Shown: positions 20,682-30,363 of the stretch, one piece after another
Layout of the letters: each line of letters opens with the position of its first letter
How positions within the stretch are numbered: the stretch's first letter is position 1
NCBI RefSeq assembly: GCF_900187875.1
Contig: NZ_FYEX01000002.1
Location: 310,001 to 374,000 of the forward strand
Direction: 5' to 3'
Source: Polynucleobacter victoriensis
GTDB lineage: Bacteria; Pseudomonadota; Gammaproteobacteria; Burkholderiales; Burkholderiaceae
Length of the DNA: 64,000 nucleotides
Notes under the pieces: generated by a model
Databases searched by the model: none
The model's input: the letters and a program-made list of their open reading frames with translations, nothing else
What the model was told of the DNA's origin: nothing
Program-made: the position numbers and the translations under genes

Positions 20682-21935
20682 TTAGCGGTCAATCTCGCCG
20701 AACACAATGTCCTGCGTACCAATAATCGTTACAGCATCAGCCAACATATGACCTTTTGCCATCTCATCTAAAGCTGATAAATGCACAAAACCTGGCGCAC
20801 GAATCTTCAAGCGATATGGCTTGTTAGCACCGTCAGAAATTGCATAAATACCAAACTCACCTTTTGGATGCTCAACCGCTGCATAAGCTTCGCCAGCTGG
20901 TACGTGAATACCTTCAGTGAATAACTTGAAGTGGTGAATCAACTCTTCCATGTTGGACTTCATATCCACACGTTTAGGGCTTGTTACTTTGTGGTTGTCA
21001 CTCATCACAGGACCTGGGTTAGCACGCAACCAGTTCACACACTGCTTAATGATTCTGTTTGATTGGCGCATCTCTTCTACACGCACCAAGTAACGATCAT
21101 ATGAGTCACCGTTCACACCAACAGGAATATCAAAATCTAGCTTGCTGTAAACCTCATACGGCTGCTTCTTACGCAAGTCCCACTCGATACCTGAACCACG
21201 CAACATCGCACCCGTGAAGCCCATTTGCAATGCACGCTCTGGAGATACAACACCAATACCTACCAAGCGTTGTTTCCAAATACGGTTGTCTGTGAGCAAT
21301 GTTTCATACTCATCAACATATGTTGGGAATCTGTTTGTAAAGTCTTCAATGAAATCCAACAAAGAACCTTGACGGTTTTCATTTAATTTCTTAACGGCTT
21401 TTTCACCACGAATCTTATTAGCCAAATACTGTGGCATTGAATCTGGTAAATCACGGTAAACACCACCCGGACGATAGTAAGCAGCGTGCATACGCGCACC
21501 AGAAACTGCTTCATACATATCGAATAGATCTTCACGCTCACGGAAAGCGTACAAGAACACCGCCATCGCACCAACGTCTAAACCGTGACAGCCAATCCAG
21601 AGCAAGTGATTCAATAAACGTGTGATCTCATCAAACATCACGCGGATGTATTGCGCACGCTCTGGCACTTCAATTTGCAATAGTTTCTCAATAGCCATCA
21701 CATAAGCGTGCTCATTAGCCATCATCGATACGTAGTCCAAACGATCCATGTATGGAACGTTTTGTACCCATGTACGTGTCTCAGCTAATTTTTCTGTAGC
21801 ACGATGCAATAAACCAATATGTGGATCAGAGCGTTGAATCACTTCACCGTCTAACTCCAACACCAAACGTAGAACACCGTGAGCCGCAGGGTGCTGCGGA
21901 CCAAAGTTAAGTGTGTAATTTTTAATGTCTGCCAT
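20682..21935 (-). CDS. nuoD: NADH-quinone oxidoreductase subunit D
   Basis: A 417-residue 49-kDa-type subunit of the quinone-reducing module. The N-terminal [21 protein letters not shown] with its conserved histidines shapes the quinone pocket, and the C-terminus ends DIVFGEIDR as expected. It is separate from nuoC, unlike the fused NuoCD of E. coli. It is two bases after nuoC. Confidence 0.97.
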   Translation of the reverse strand: MADIKNYTLNFGPQHPAAHGVLRLVLELDGEVIQRSDPHIGLLHRATEKLAETRTWVQNVPYMDRLDYVSMMANEHAYVMAIEKLLQIEVPERAQYIRVMFDEITRLLNHLLWIGCHGLDVGAMAVFLYAFREREDLFDMYEAVSGARMHAAYYRPGGVYRDLPDSMPQYLANKIRGEKAVKKLNENRQGSLLDFIEDFTNRFPTYVDEYETLLTDNRIWKQRLVGIGVVSPERALQMGFTGAMLRGSGIEWDLRKKQPYEVYSKLDFDIPVGVNGDSYDRYLVRVEEMRQSNRIIKQCVNWLRANPGPVMSDNHKVTSPKRVDMKSNMEELIHHFKLFTEGIHVPAGEAYAAVEHPKGEFGIYAISDGANKPYRLKIRAPGFVHLSALDEMAKGHMLADAVTIIGTQDIVFGEIDR

Positions 21936-21937
21936 GA

Positions 21938-22531
21938 TTAAGACCCGTAGCTTTCTTCACGAATCACTCTTGGAGTTACTTCGCGAGGATCAATCGTGAC
22001 GGGTTGGTAAATAACGCGTTTTTGCTCTGGGTCGTAACGCATTTCAACGTTACCTGACACAGGGAAATCTTTACGGAATGGGTGACCAATGAAACCGTAG
22101 TCAGTCAAGATACGACGCAAGTCGTCATGACCTTCAAATAGAATGCCGTACAAGTCAAACGCTTCGCGCTCAAACCAGTTAGCAGAACTCCAAATAGGCG
22201 TTACTGAAGCCACAAGCGGAAAACTATCGTCTGGGGCAAATACGCGCAAACGTAAACGCCAGTTGTGTTTTACAGACAACAAATGGCTGACTGCTGCAAA
22301 ACGTGGGCCTTCCCAAGTTGCATTGTCATAGTCGCTATAGTCAACACCACACAAGTCAATCAACTGATCAAAGCCTAAAGTAGGCTCATCACGCAATGTT
22401 GTTGCAACTTCCAAGTAATCTTCTGAACGAACTACTAAAGTTAATTCGCCAAGAGCCTCGTGCAAACGAGATACTTTTTTACCAAGAACTTTTTCTAAAC
22501 GCTCTTTAAGCACAGTTAGCATGTCTGACAT
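21938..22531 (-). CDS. nuoC: NADH-quinone oxidoreductase subunit C
   Basis: A 197-residue 30-kDa-type subunit of the complex I peripheral arm. The family signature ERE(A)FDLYGI(L)FEGH(D)DLRRILTDY is present near residue 125-145, followed by [12 protein letters not shown]. It is one base from nuoB and two from nuoD, consistent with tight co-translation. Nothing unusual was seen. Confidence 0.96.
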   Translation of the reverse strand: MSDMLTVLKERLEKVLGKKVSRLHEALGELTLVVRSEDYLEVATTLRDEPTLGFDQLIDLCGVDYSDYDNATWEGPRFAAVSHLLSVKHNWRLRLRVFAPDDSFPLVASVTPIWSSANWFEREAFDLYGILFEGHDDLRRILTDYGFIGHPFRKDFPVSGNVEMRYDPEQKRVIYQPVTIDPREVTPRVIREESYGS

Positions 22532-22532
22532 A

Positions 22533-23015
22533 TCAAGCCTTTCTCGCTATCGTGCTGGTACGTTTGATCTTGGCTTGCAACTGAATGATGCCGTACATCA
22601 AAGCTTCAGCAGTTGGAGGGCAACCTGGCACATAAACATCCACAGGCACGATGCGGTCACAGCCACGCACCACTGAATATGAATAGTGGTAGTAACCACC
22701 GCCATTAGCGCAAGAACCCATTGAGATCACCCAACGTGGCTCAGGCATTTGGTCATACACTTTACGTAAAGCTGGAGCCATTTTGTTACACAATGTGCCA
22801 GCAACAATCATCAAATCTGATTGACGTGGTGATGGTCTAAACACCACACCGAAACGGTCTAAGTCATAACGTGATGCGCCTGCATGCATCATCTCAACAG
22901 CGCAACAGGCAAGACCAAATGTCATTGGCCACAATGATCCTGTGCGAGTCCAGTTGATCAGCTTGTCAGCTGACGTTGTTACAAAACCTTCTTTTAAGAT
23001 ACCTTCAAGAGCCAT
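22533..23015 (-). CDS. nuoB: NADH-quinone oxidoreductase subunit B
   Basis: A 160-residue subunit holding cluster N2, the last electron carrier before quinone. The four ligands are the adjacent Cys37-Cys38 pair ([11 protein letters not shown]), Cys102 ([10 protein letters not shown]) and Cys132 ([10 protein letters not shown]). Length and order match the family. It is nine bases after nuoA. Confidence 0.97.
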   Translation of the reverse strand: MALEGILKEGFVTTSADKLINWTRTGSLWPMTFGLACCAVEMMHAGASRYDLDRFGVVFRPSPRQSDLMIVAGTLCNKMAPALRKVYDQMPEPRWVISMGSCANGGGYYHYSYSVVRGCDRIVPVDVYVPGCPPTAEALMYGIIQLQAKIKRTSTIARKA

Positions 23016-23024
23016 GTCCAGTCC

Positions 23025-23384
23025 TTACTCCCAATTAAGGGCGCCTTTCTTCCAGATGTAGGCAAAGCCAATCACGAATTCCAACAAGAAAATGAACATG
23101 GAGATGTATCCAGCCCAACCAATCTCAGATAGCGCTACACCCCACGGAAAGAGGAAAGCAGTTTCTAAGTCAAAAAGAATAAAAAGAATCGCTACAAGGT
23201 AATAGCGCACATCGAATTTCATGCGGGCGTCTTCAAACGCATCAAAACCGCACTCATATGGAGAAATTTTTTCAGTATCTGGCTTATTGGGGCCAAGAAT
23301 TTTGCCCAAAGTCATAGGAACCAAGCCTACGCCAATACCTACAAGGATAAATAGCAAAACGGGGAAATAGTTTTCTAAGTTCAA
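23025..23384 (-). CDS. nuoA: NADH-quinone oxidoreductase subunit A
   Basis: First gene of the nuo operon: a 119-residue three-helix membrane subunit. The long loop with [21 protein letters not shown] and the helix-2 motif [13 protein letters not shown] are typical. The untranslated stretch between tRNA-Leu and this gene is short (87 bases) and has no clear U-rich terminator. Transcription from the secG/tRNA region may therefore continue into nuo. Confidence 0.96.
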   Translation of the reverse strand: MNLENYFPVLLFILVGIGVGLVPMTLGKILGPNKPDTEKISPYECGFDAFEDARMKFDVRYYLVAILFILFDLETAFLFPWGVALSEIGWAGYISMFIFLLEFVIGFAYIWKKGALNWE

Positions 23385-23439
23385 GAGCGTTCCAATTCGT
23401 GACTCTAAACAACAACTTCAAATTTTCTCTAACTGGTCT

Positions 23440-23461
23440 TGCAGCTTTCTGACAGGCTGCA
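23440..23461 (-). other. Short hairpin between tRNA-Leu and nuoA
   Basis: A 6-bp inverted repeat (TGCAGC/GCTGCA, arms 23440-23445 and 23456-23461) stands just downstream of the tRNA 3' end. It has no T-run after it on the minus strand, so it looks more like a processing or stabilising hairpin than a terminator. Confidence 0.3.
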
Positions 23462-23471
23462 GACCCCCATT

Positions 23472-23557
23472 TGGTGCCGTCGGCGAGACTCGAACTCGCA
23501 CAGCTTTACGCCACTACCCCCTCAAGATAGCGTGTCTACCAATTCCACCACGACGGC
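23472..23557 (-). tRNA. tRNA-Leu (anticodon GAG)
   Basis: The reverse strand folds into a type II cloverleaf with an extended variable arm. The 7-bp acceptor stem is GCCGTCG/CGACGGC, with discriminator A and an encoded CCA. The anticodon stem is CTATC/GGTAG with loop TTGAGGG, so the anticodon is GAG, reading CUC and CUU leucine codons. It lies between secG and nuoA on the same strand. Confidence 0.95.
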
Positions 23558-23564
23558 CTACGGT

Positions 23565-23610
23565 AAAACCCTAAGATTTTAGCCTAATGGCGCGTCTTTT
23601 TTAGGGTTTT
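23565..23610 (-). terminator. Possible terminator or attenuating hairpin after secG
   Basis: A 10-bp inverted repeat AAAACCCTAA/TTAGGGTTTT (arms 23565-23574 and 23601-23610) surrounds a 26-base loop containing a small GCC-ATTA-GGC hairpin. On the minus strand it ends in TTTT just before the tRNA-Leu. It may end part of the tpiA-secG transcript or mark tRNA processing; the T-run is short. Confidence 0.4.
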
Positions 23611-23625
23611 TTGAGGTTTTCCTGA

Positions 23626-23991
23626 TTATTTAGGAACGCTTTGGCCAGATCCTGTAGCTGGCGCTGTGCTGGCTGGGGCAGCTGCTGGAACTTCTGGAGC
23701 AGCCGCTGGAGCTGGAGCGCTAGTACCTGACAAAACGCCCGCATTTTGAGATTTTGTTGAACCAATCAAAGTAATGGCCAAAGTTGTCACAAAAAACACT
23801 GTGGCAAAGCCAGCTGTTAAACGTGAAAGGAAGTTGGCTGAACCGGCCGCACCAAATAAACCACCCGATGAACCACCGCCGAAGGCTGCGCCCATATCAG
23901 CGCCCTTACCCTGCTGAACCAATACCAAAGCAATTACGCCAATAGCAGCAATAATTTGCAACACAACTAACAATGTTTTAAGCCATTCCAT
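23626..23991 (-). CDS. secG: Preprotein translocase subunit SecG
   Basis: A 121-residue inner-membrane component of SecYEG. It has two membrane helices (about residues 4-22 and 50-72) separated by the conserved loop LVQQGKGADMGAAFGGGSSGGLFG, then an Ala/Pro-rich C-terminal tail. The ATG at 23991 is chosen over a TTG four codons upstream because GGAG stands six bases before the ATG. It follows tpiA by 20 bases; the tpiA-secG-tRNA-Leu-nuo order is usual in betaproteobacteria. Confidence 0.94.
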   Translation of the reverse strand: MEWLKTLLVVLQIIAAIGVIALVLVQQGKGADMGAAFGGGSSGGLFGAAGSANFLSRLTAGFATVFFVTTLAITLIGSTKSQNAGVLSGTSAPAPAAAPEVPAAAPASTAPATGSGQSVPK

Positions 23992-24011
23992 CTGATTCTC
24001 CAAAAACTAAT

Positions 24012-24767
24012 TTAATTACTTGCTTGGCATAAAGCCAAAAAATCTTGTGCATTCAACGATGCGCCACCCACTAAACCACCATCAATATCTGGCATCGCCA
24101 ACAAATCTTTAGCATTATCAGGCTTTAAGCTCCCGCCATACAAAATTGCTACTTTTGATGCTGCTTCGGCATCAAATTTTGCCAATTGCAAACGTAACTC
24201 TCTATGTACATCTTGGGCTTGCGCAGGAGTAGGCACTTTGCCTGTACCAATTGCCCAGACAGGCTCATAAGCCAAAACACAAGAAGCTACCTGACCTTGC
24301 AATAAATCCAAGACAGCCTGCAACTGACGTCTAACCACAACCAATGCTTTTCCATCGTCATGTTCTTCTTCGGTTTCGCCTACGCAGATAATTGGGGTCA
24401 TATTGGCTTGCAAAGCGGCTTTGGCTTTTCTAGCTACCAAGCCATCACCCTCATGGTGATATTGACGACGCTCAGAGTGCCCAACAATCACATACTGACA
24501 ACCCAACTCTTGCAACATATTGGCACTCACATCACCGGTGTAAGCTCCATTGGGATGATCTGATACATCTTGCGCACCCAAGGCAATCCCGGAGTTAGCC
24601 AGTAAATCTGCAACTTGGATTAAATAGGGATAAGGAACGCAAAGAGCTAAACGCGCACTCTTGGCCAAATCAGTCAAACCCAAGCCCAACATGGCTTGAA
24701 TCAATTGCTGATTGGCACTCAAGCTGCCGTTCATTTTCCAATTACCAATGATGGTCAATGGTCTCAT
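24012..24767 (-). CDS. tpiA: Triose-phosphate isomerase
   Basis: A 251-residue TIM-barrel enzyme interconverting dihydroxyacetone phosphate and glyceraldehyde 3-phosphate in the cytoplasm. Catalytic residues are Lys11 (GNWKMNG), His97 (VGHSERR) and Glu168 (AYEPVWAIGTG); the phosphate-binding YGGSLKPDN and GGLVGGASL loops are present. Length matches the family. It is 11 bases after the quinone oxidoreductase gene. Confidence 0.97.
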   Translation of the reverse strand: MRPLTIIGNWKMNGSLSANQQLIQAMLGLGLTDLAKSARLALCVPYPYLIQVADLLANSGIALGAQDVSDHPNGAYTGDVSANMLQELGCQYVIVGHSERRQYHHEGDGLVARKAKAALQANMTPIICVGETEEEHDDGKALVVVRRQLQAVLDLLQGQVASCVLAYEPVWAIGTGKVPTPAQAQDVHRELRLQLAKFDAEAASKVAILYGGSLKPDNAKDLLAMPDIDGGLVGGASLNAQDFLALCQASN

Positions 24768-24778
24768 TGCAATCTCTT

Positions 24779-25792
24779 TTAGTTAACAGTTAAAACAATC
24801 TTGCCAATATGCTGACTCGATTCCATTAATTCATGGGCACGAGCGGCAGCCTCTAACTCAAAAACCTCATGGATGACTGGCTTGATTTTTTTTGCCTCAA
24901 TCAAGGGCCATACATAAGCTCTCAAAGACCTAGCAATAGCGCCCTTAAACTCCACCGACCTAGCTCTAAGTGTTGAACCAGTAATCGTTAAACGACGACG
25001 CAAAACATGTCCAACATCTATTTCTGAAATTTTACCGCCTTGATGGGCAATGATGACAATTCGACCATCATCTGCCAAACAGTGAATATCGCGACCAATG
25101 TATGTTCCGCCAACCATATCAAGGATGACGTTCACACCTTTGCCAGATGTAAAAGATTTCACCTCTTCAACAAAGTCAGTTGTTTTGTAGTTAATAGCCA
25201 AAACCGCGCCCAACTCTTTACACGCATTGGCTTTTTCTTGACTGCCTACAGTAACAATCACATCATGCCCCATAGCAGTCACTAACTGAATCGCTGTGAC
25301 GCCAATGCCACTGCTACCACCATGAACTAATAAGGTTTCTTTACCGCGACCATCTAAACCCAAACGCCCACGATCAAATACATTGCTCCACACAGTAAAG
25401 AACGTTTCCGGCAAACCTGCCGCCTCAACATCTGAAAGACCTCTAGGCACTGGCAAGCATTGCGCCAAAGGAGCAATACAGTACTCTGCGTATGCGCCAC
25501 CAACTACTAACGCACAAACACGACTGCCGACTTCTAAACTAAAAAAATTATCAGGGTGGGCAAGATCGCCACCAATGATTTCTCCTGCGAGCTCCAAACC
25601 AGGCAAATCAGAACCGCCCGGAGGAACAGGATAAAAACCTTGACGTTGCAATACGTCAGGTCGGTTAACCCCTGCAGCTCGAACTCTGATGAGAACTTCA
25701 CCAGAACCAGGTTGCGGTAAGGCCAAATCAGGCCTCACCACCGCCTTTAAAACTTCAGGGGCACCATACTGGCTAATTTCAACAGCACGCAT
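24779..25792 (-). CDS. NAD(P)H-quinone oxidoreductase, PIG3/zinc-free MDR family
   Basis: A 337-residue medium-chain dehydrogenase/reductase without the zinc ligands of alcohol dehydrogenases. Visible are the N-terminal GroES-like domain (GVNRPDVLQRQGFYPVPPG), the nucleotide-binding VHGGSSGIGVTAIQLV and the LGAVLAINYKT segment. The sequence is closest to PIG3-type quinone reductases, which reduce ortho-quinones with NADPH. The physiological substrate cannot be read from the sequence. It lies 20 bases after pnp and may share its transcript. Confidence 0.88.
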   Translation of the reverse strand: MRAVEISQYGAPEVLKAVVRPDLALPQPGSGEVLIRVRAAGVNRPDVLQRQGFYPVPPGGSDLPGLELAGEIIGGDLAHPDNFFSLEVGSRVCALVVGGAYAEYCIAPLAQCLPVPRGLSDVEAAGLPETFFTVWSNVFDRGRLGLDGRGKETLLVHGGSSGIGVTAIQLVTAMGHDVIVTVGSQEKANACKELGAVLAINYKTTDFVEEVKSFTSGKGVNVILDMVGGTYIGRDIHCLADDGRIVIIAHQGGKISEIDVGHVLRRRLTITGSTLRARSVEFKGAIARSLRAYVWPLIEAKKIKPVIHEVFELEAAARAHELMESSQHIGKIVLTVN

Positions 25793-25812
25793 GCCGTTAT
25801 TACTTAGCCCAA

Positions 25813-27987
25813 TTATTGTTGCTGTTGTTCAGCTTGTTCTGCAGGAGCAGCATCAGCCGCAGGTGCAGCACCATTCAAAGGAGCAATACTTGTTCCTTCG
25901 TCAGCACAAGCAGCCTTCAATGACAAACGTAGACGACCACGCTCATCAGCAGCCAACAACTTCACGCGCACAACTTGACCTTCTTGAAGGTAGTCTTTGA
26001 CATCTTTCACACGCTCATTAGCGATTTCTGAAATATGCAACAAACCATCTTTACCAGGAAGAATGTTTACCAATGCACCAAACTCAAGCAATTTAACCAC
26101 TGGGCCTTCGTAGATCTTGCCTACTTCAGCTTCAGCAGTAATACCTTCGATACGACGCTTAGCTTCTTCCATGCCTTCAGCACTTGTTGAAGCGATTGTT
26201 ACTACGCCATCATCAGTGATATCGATGCTAGTACCAGTTTCTTTTGTAAGAGCCTGAATCGTTGCGCCACCCTTACCGATTACTTCACGAATCTTGTCCG
26301 GGTGAATCTTGATTGTCACCATACGTGGTGCGTGTGCAGACAATTCTGTACGAACACCGCTCATAGCTTCTTGCATTTTGCTCAAGATATGTAAACGACC
26401 TTCTTTAGCTTGTGCCAATGCCACTTGCATGATTTCTTTAGTGATACCTTGTACTTTGATATCCATCTGCAATGCAGTAATACCGTTTGATGTACCAGCC
26501 ACCTTAAAGTCCATATCACCTAAGTGATCTTCATCACCCAAGATGTCTGTTAACACTGCAAAGCGATTGCCATCCAAAATCAAGCCCATCGCAACACCAG
26601 CCACATGAGCTTTAACAGGAACGCCCGCATCCATCATAGCCAAACAGCCACCACAAACAGAAGCCATTGATGATGAACCGTTTGATTCTGTAATTTCTGA
26701 AACAACGCGCAAGCTGTATGCAAACTCTTCTGGAGATGGCAATACAGGAATCAATGCACGCTTAGCTAAACGACCGTGACCAATCTCACGACGCTTAGGA
26801 CTACCTACACGACCAGTTTCACCAGTTGCAAATGGAGGCATGTTGTAGTGGAACATGAAACGATCACGTTGCTCACCCTCTAAGGCATCAATGATTTGCT
26901 CATCGCGTGCAGTACCCAAAGTTGCTACTACTAAACCTTGTGTTTCACCACGTGTGAACAATGCAGAACCGTGTGTGCGTGGCAATACGCCTGTACGAAT
27001 TTCGATTGGACGAACTGTGCGTGTATCACGACCGTCAATACGTGGCTCACCATTCAATACTTGACCACGAACAATCTTGGCTTCGATTTCAAACATGATG
27101 TTGCCAACTTCAACTTCATCAAATTCGCCTTCTTCAGCTAATTTAGCCAAAACATCTTTTGTTACTTCTTTCAACTTTGTTGAACGAGCTTGCTTTTGAC
27201 GGATTTGATACGCCTCACGCAAACCAGCTTCAGCCAATGCTGTTACTTTTGCAATCAAAGGCTCATTCTTAGGTGCTGGCGCCCAATCCCACTCAGGCTT
27301 ACCGCCTTCACGGACTAGGTCGTTGATTGCATTGATCGCTGTTTGCATTTGCTCGTGACCATAAACAACTGCGCCCAACATGATTTCTTCAGACAATTGA
27401 TGCGCTTCTGATTCAACCATCAATACAGCAGATTGAGTACCAGCAACAATCAAATCAAGTTCGCTAGTAGCTTGCTCAGTGCGTGTTGGGTTCAAGAGGT
27501 ATTGACCATCTTTGTAGCCAACGCGTGCTGCACCAACTGGACCATTAAATGGAATACCTGAAACAGCCAAAGCTGCAGAAGCACCAATCAAAGCTGGGAT
27601 ATCAGCAGGTACATCTGGGTTAATAGATACAACGTGTACAACAACTTGCACTTCGTTATAAAAACCTTCTGGGAACAATGGGCGAATTGGACGGTCGATC
27701 AAACGAGAAATCAATGTTTCGCCTTCTGATGGACGACCTTCACGACGGAAGAAACCACCAGGAATCTTACCGGCAGCATAAGTCTTCTCTAAGTAATCTA
27801 CTGTTAATGGGAAGAAGTCTTGACCAGGTTTTGCGTTCTTAGCACCAACCACTGTTGCTAAAACTACCGTGTCATCCACATCAACTAAAACTGCACCACC
27901 TGCTTGACGAGCGATCTCGCCTGTTTCCATGCGCACTGTGTGTGAGCCCCACTGGAAGCTCTTAACTACTTTATTAAACATCGTCAT
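25813..27987 (-). CDS. pnp: Polyribonucleotide nucleotidyltransferase (PNPase)
   Basis: A 724-residue 3'-5' phosphorolytic exoribonuclease of the RNA degradosome. It has two RNase PH-like domains (about residues 10-210 and 310-540) joined by a helical domain, a KH domain ([16 protein letters not shown], about 560) and an S1 domain ([20 protein letters not shown]). The tail ends in an Ala/Gln-rich run. The first ATG has GGAG ten bases upstream; a second ATG two codons later is possible. The 220-base leader shared with rpsO contains two hairpins, listed separately. Confidence 0.97.
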   Translation of the reverse strand: MTMFNKVVKSFQWGSHTVRMETGEIARQAGGAVLVDVDDTVVLATVVGAKNAKPGQDFFPLTVDYLEKTYAAGKIPGGFFRREGRPSEGETLISRLIDRPIRPLFPEGFYNEVQVVVHVVSINPDVPADIPALIGASAALAVSGIPFNGPVGAARVGYKDGQYLLNPTRTEQATSELDLIVAGTQSAVLMVESEAHQLSEEIMLGAVVYGHEQMQTAINAINDLVREGGKPEWDWAPAPKNEPLIAKVTALAEAGLREAYQIRQKQARSTKLKEVTKDVLAKLAEEGEFDEVEVGNIMFEIEAKIVRGQVLNGEPRIDGRDTRTVRPIEIRTGVLPRTHGSALFTRGETQGLVVATLGTARDEQIIDALEGEQRDRFMFHYNMPPFATGETGRVGSPKRREIGHGRLAKRALIPVLPSPEEFAYSLRVVSEITESNGSSSMASVCGGCLAMMDAGVPVKAHVAGVAMGLILDGNRFAVLTDILGDEDHLGDMDFKVAGTSNGITALQMDIKVQGITKEIMQVALAQAKEGRLHILSKMQEAMSGVRTELSAHAPRMVTIKIHPDKIREVIGKGGATIQALTKETGTSIDITDDGVVTIASTSAEGMEEAKRRIEGITAEAEVGKIYEGPVVKLLEFGALVNILPGKDGLLHISEIANERVKDVKDYLQEGQVVRVKLLAADERGRLRLSLKAACADEGTSIAPLNGAAPAADAAPAEQAEQQQQ

Positions 27988-28011
27988 TTATGTATATCTC
28001 CAATCAACATT

Positions 28012-28038
28012 TGCCATAGAAATAGCAGCGCTATGGCA
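28012..28038 (-). promoter_or_regulatory. Hairpin in the pnp leader near the ribosome site
   Basis: An 8-bp inverted repeat TGCCATAG/CTATGGCA (arms 28012-28019 and 28031-28038) with an 11-base loop lies 24 bases before the pnp start. It is close enough to the ribosome-binding site to affect translation. Confidence 0.4.
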
Positions 28039-28075
28039 GCACTGGAGCATTGGGGGCTTTGCGGAGTAAGGATGC

Positions 28076-28122
28076 CATTCCAAGGAAAGGCTAGGAGGGA
28101 GAATTAACCTGTCCTTGGAATG
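28076..28122 (-). promoter_or_regulatory. Long hairpin in the pnp 5' leader, candidate RNase III site
   Basis: Perfect 11-bp arms CATTCCAAGGA (28076-28086) and TCCTTGGAATG (28112-28122); after one mismatch the stem continues AGG/CCT for three more pairs, leaving a 17-base loop. It lies about 90 bases before pnp and after the rpsO hairpin. This is the arrangement of the E. coli pnp leader, where RNase III cutting lets PNPase repress its own mRNA. The mechanism here is inferred. Confidence 0.55.
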
Positions 28123-28168
28123 ACACGGTTCCTTAACTAACGAGCAGCCACCGACCGCTCTAAACGAT

Positions 28169-28201
28169 AATGCCTGCCAGAGTATTCCTGAGGCAGGCAT
28201 T
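28169..28201 (-). terminator. Hairpin directly after rpsO (t1-like)
   Basis: A 10-bp stem AATGCCTGCC/GGCAGGCATT (arms 28169-28178 and 28192-28201) starts eight bases after the rpsO stop. The following T-tract is weak (ATTATCGTTTAG), so partial termination or a 3'-end stabilising function with read-through into pnp is likely. Confidence 0.55.
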
Positions 28202-28208
28202 TTCGGTA

Positions 28209-28478
28209 TTACTTACGTAGACCGAGCTTTTCAATCAAAGCGCGATAACGATCAAAATCTTTACCCTTCAAATAGTCGAGCAAACGACGACGACGGCTAA
28301 CCATCTTCAACAAACCACGACGGCTGTGATGATCTTTAGCGTTAGCTTTGAAGTGAGGTGTTAAATCATTGATGCGAGCAGTTAACAAAGCAACTTGAAC
28401 TTCAGGACTGCCTGTGTCATTTGCTGCACGTGCGTTATCTTTAACGATAGCGGCTTTATCAGCTGTAAGAATAGCCAT
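28209..28478 (-). CDS. rpsO: 30S ribosomal protein S15
   Basis: An 89-residue ribosomal protein that binds 16S rRNA helices 20-22. The family core [23 protein letters not shown] and [23 protein letters not shown] is complete. The ATG at 28478 (GGAGTATAAAA upstream) gives the standard length; a 21-residue longer reading frame is not credible. It lies upstream of pnp, as in many bacteria. Confidence 0.97.
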   Translation of the reverse strand: MAILTADKAAIVKDNARAANDTGSPEVQVALLTARINDLTPHFKANAKDHHSRRGLLKMVSRRRRLLDYLKGKDFDRYRALIEKLGLRK

Positions 28479-28599
28479 TTTTATACTCCATACTTGCGAA
28501 CATTTGAGCTTGAACTGATTAAAAATCAGGGACTTACCCAATATGTCGTGCGAATTGTAAAAACTGTTTCCAGTCTGCTTTTCTGTCTATTTCTAGACC

Positions 28600-28636
28600 C
28601 TTTCTGAGAATAACCCCAGAAAGAGCCAAGATTATA
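28600..28636 (-). promoter_or_regulatory. Candidate rpsO promoter -10 and leuA-end hairpin
   Basis: A perfect TATAAT (28631-28636, minus strand) lies two bases past the leuA stop. A possible TTGAAC -35 is 20 bases upstream, which is longer than ideal. A 7-bp hairpin CTTTCTG/CAGAAAG (28600-28606 and 28617-28623) follows without a strong T-run. The TATAAT is the likely start of rpsO transcription, but the -35 is unsure. Confidence 0.35.
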
Positions 28637-28638
28637 GC

Positions 28639-30183
28639 CTAAACCGTCATTTGGGCGTTCAATTTATGCTGAGACGGGTCATGGAGCTTATTCAAAGCTG
28701 CCAAGTAGGCTTTAGCAGATGCCGCCACAATATCTGGGTCCGTACCCACCCCGTTCACTATCCGACCGCCTTTTGCCAAGCGAACGGTCACCTCTCCCTG
28801 AGATTCCGTGCCAGTTGTGATGGCATTCACCGAGTACAAAAGCTGCTCAGCGCCACTTTTTACCTTCGATTCAATGGCATTGAGGGTTGCATCCACTGGC
28901 CCGTTGCCTTCAGCCTCAGAAACAAACTCTTCTTTACCAGACTTGAAAATGACCTTAGAAAATGGACGCTCTCCTGTCTCAGACCTTTGAGATAAAGAGA
29001 CAAAACGATAGTAGTCACTAGCTTCTTCAGCATTATTACCAACGATAGCCGTGATATCTTCGTCGAAAATCTCTGCTTTTTGGTCAGCCAAAGCTTTAAA
29101 TCTAGAAAAAGCATCGTTTAATTCGGTCTCGGTCTCTAACTCGATGCCTAATTCTTGCAAACGTTGTTTAAACGCATTGCGGCCGGATAACTTACCCAAA
29201 ACAATCTTGTTAGCTGCCCAACCCACATCTTCAGCCCGCATAATTTCGTATGTATCACGAGCTTTTAATACGCCATCTTGGTGAATACCTGAGGCATGAG
29301 CAAAGGCATTGGCGCCCACAACTGCTTTATTGGGTTGAACCACAAAGCCAGTAATTTGGGAAACCATCTTGGAAGCCGGCACAATTTGAGTCGTATCAAT
29401 GCCAACAGCCAAGTCAAAGTAGTCTTTGCGAGTTTTAATCGCCATCACTACCTCTTCCAAAGAAGTATTACCTGCGCGCTCACCCAAACCATTGATGGTG
29501 CACTCAATTTGACGAGCACCACCAATTTTTACGCCAGCCAATGAATTAGCCACACCCATCCCTAAGTCGTTATGACAGTGCACAGACCAAACTGCCTTGT
29601 CTGAATTAGGAATGCGCTCACGCAATGTTTTGATGAAATTGCCATAAAGTTCAGGCACTGCATAACCTACTGTGTCTGGCACATTGATCGTGGTTGCGCC
29701 TTCAGCAATCACCGCCTCAATCACACGACACAAGAAATCAACTTCAGAGCGATAACCGTCTTCTGGTGAAAACTCAATGTCATTGGTGTGATTGCGGGCA
29801 AAGCGAACTGCCGCTTTAGCTTGTTCAAACACCTGATCAGGCGTCATGCGCAACTTCTTTTCCATATGTAATGGTGAGGTTGCAATGAATGTATGAATAC
29901 GCTTGGAGTTAGCGGCTTTCAAAGCTTCGGCAGCGCGACCAATATCTTTTTCATTAGCGCGCGCCAATGAACAAACCGTCGAATCTTTAATCACTTGAGC
30001 AATCGCAGAGATTGCAGCAAAGTCCCCATCAGAACTAGCAGCAAAGCCAGCCTCAATCACATCCACTTTAAGACGCTCTAGTTGACGAGCAATGCGAACC
30101 TTTTCATCTCGCGTCATAGATGCACCAGGTGACTGCTCACCATCTCTTAACGTGGTATCAAAAATGATTAATTTATCTGTCAT
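28639..30183 (-). CDS. leuA: 2-isopropylmalate synthase
   Basis: A 514-residue enzyme for the first step of leucine synthesis: acetyl-CoA plus 2-ketoisovalerate gives 2-isopropylmalate. The TIM-barrel starts with [16 protein letters not shown], and the metal-binding [16 protein letters not shown] is present, as is the C-terminal leucine-sensing domain (about residues 390-510). The ATG at 30183 follows GGAGAG; a TTG two codons upstream is less likely. It is preceded by a leucine attenuator and is the last gene of the ilvI-to-leuA cluster. Confidence 0.96.
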   Translation of the reverse strand: MTDKLIIFDTTLRDGEQSPGASMTRDEKVRIARQLERLKVDVIEAGFAASSDGDFAAISAIAQVIKDSTVCSLARANEKDIGRAAEALKAANSKRIHTFIATSPLHMEKKLRMTPDQVFEQAKAAVRFARNHTNDIEFSPEDGYRSEVDFLCRVIEAVIAEGATTINVPDTVGYAVPELYGNFIKTLRERIPNSDKAVWSVHCHNDLGMGVANSLAGVKIGGARQIECTINGLGERAGNTSLEEVVMAIKTRKDYFDLAVGIDTTQIVPASKMVSQITGFVVQPNKAVVGANAFAHASGIHQDGVLKARDTYEIMRAEDVGWAANKIVLGKLSGRNAFKQRLQELGIELETETELNDAFSRFKALADQKAEIFDEDITAIVGNNAEEASDYYRFVSLSQRSETGERPFSKVIFKSGKEEFVSEAEGNGPVDATLNAIESKVKSGAEQLLYSVNAITTGTESQGEVTVRLAKGGRIVNGVGTDPDIVAASAKAYLAALNKLHDPSQHKLNAQMTV

Positions 30184-30213
30184 CGCCAACTCTCCAACTC
30201 ACAAAAAATATCA

Positions 30214-30240
30214 ATAAAAAACCCCAGCTTGACTGGGGTT
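30214..30240 (-). terminator. Intrinsic terminator of the leuA attenuator
   Basis: The minus-strand stem AACCCCAG/CTGGGGTT (30233-30240 and about 30221-30228) is followed directly by TTTTTATT. It stands between the leader peptide stop and the leuA ribosome site. Its 5' arm ACCCCAG can instead pair with CTGGGGT at 30283-30289 inside the leader peptide gene, which would prevent termination. Confidence 0.85.
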
Positions 30241-30268
30241 CGTGTTTGTTTGCTTTTACTCTAAGTGT

Positions 30269-30337
30269 TTAAGCGTGCACCGACCCCAGGTTTTGACCTA
30301 GTTCTAGTAGTAATAGCAGTGACAAGCTGTAATTCAT
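30269..30337 (-). CDS. leuL: leu operon leader peptide (attenuator)
   Basis: A 22-codon reading frame beginning ATG-AAT-TAC, with GGAG a few bases upstream. It encodes eight leucines, including a run S-L-S-L-L-L-L-L-E-L, several with the CTA codon. The region ahead of the terminator has the geometry of a ribosome-mediated attenuator. CTAGGT/ACCTGG (30296-30301 with 30286-30291) forms the first hairpin. CTGGGGT (30283-30289) overlaps its second arm and can pair with ACCCCAG of the terminator. Ribosomes stalled on leucine codons would cover the first arm and favour antitermination. A possible promoter TTGCGC-17-TATCCT lies at 30377-30405. Confidence 0.85.
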   Translation of the reverse strand: MNYSLSLLLLLELGQNLGSVHA

Positions 30338-30363
30338 AAGCTCCAATATACACAAAAAATGAA

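Noticed and set aside
20666..20722. Longer NuoE with 19 extra N-terminal residues
   Set aside because: The extension overlaps nuoD and is basic and unlike NuoE; the ATG at 20665 has a good ribosome site.
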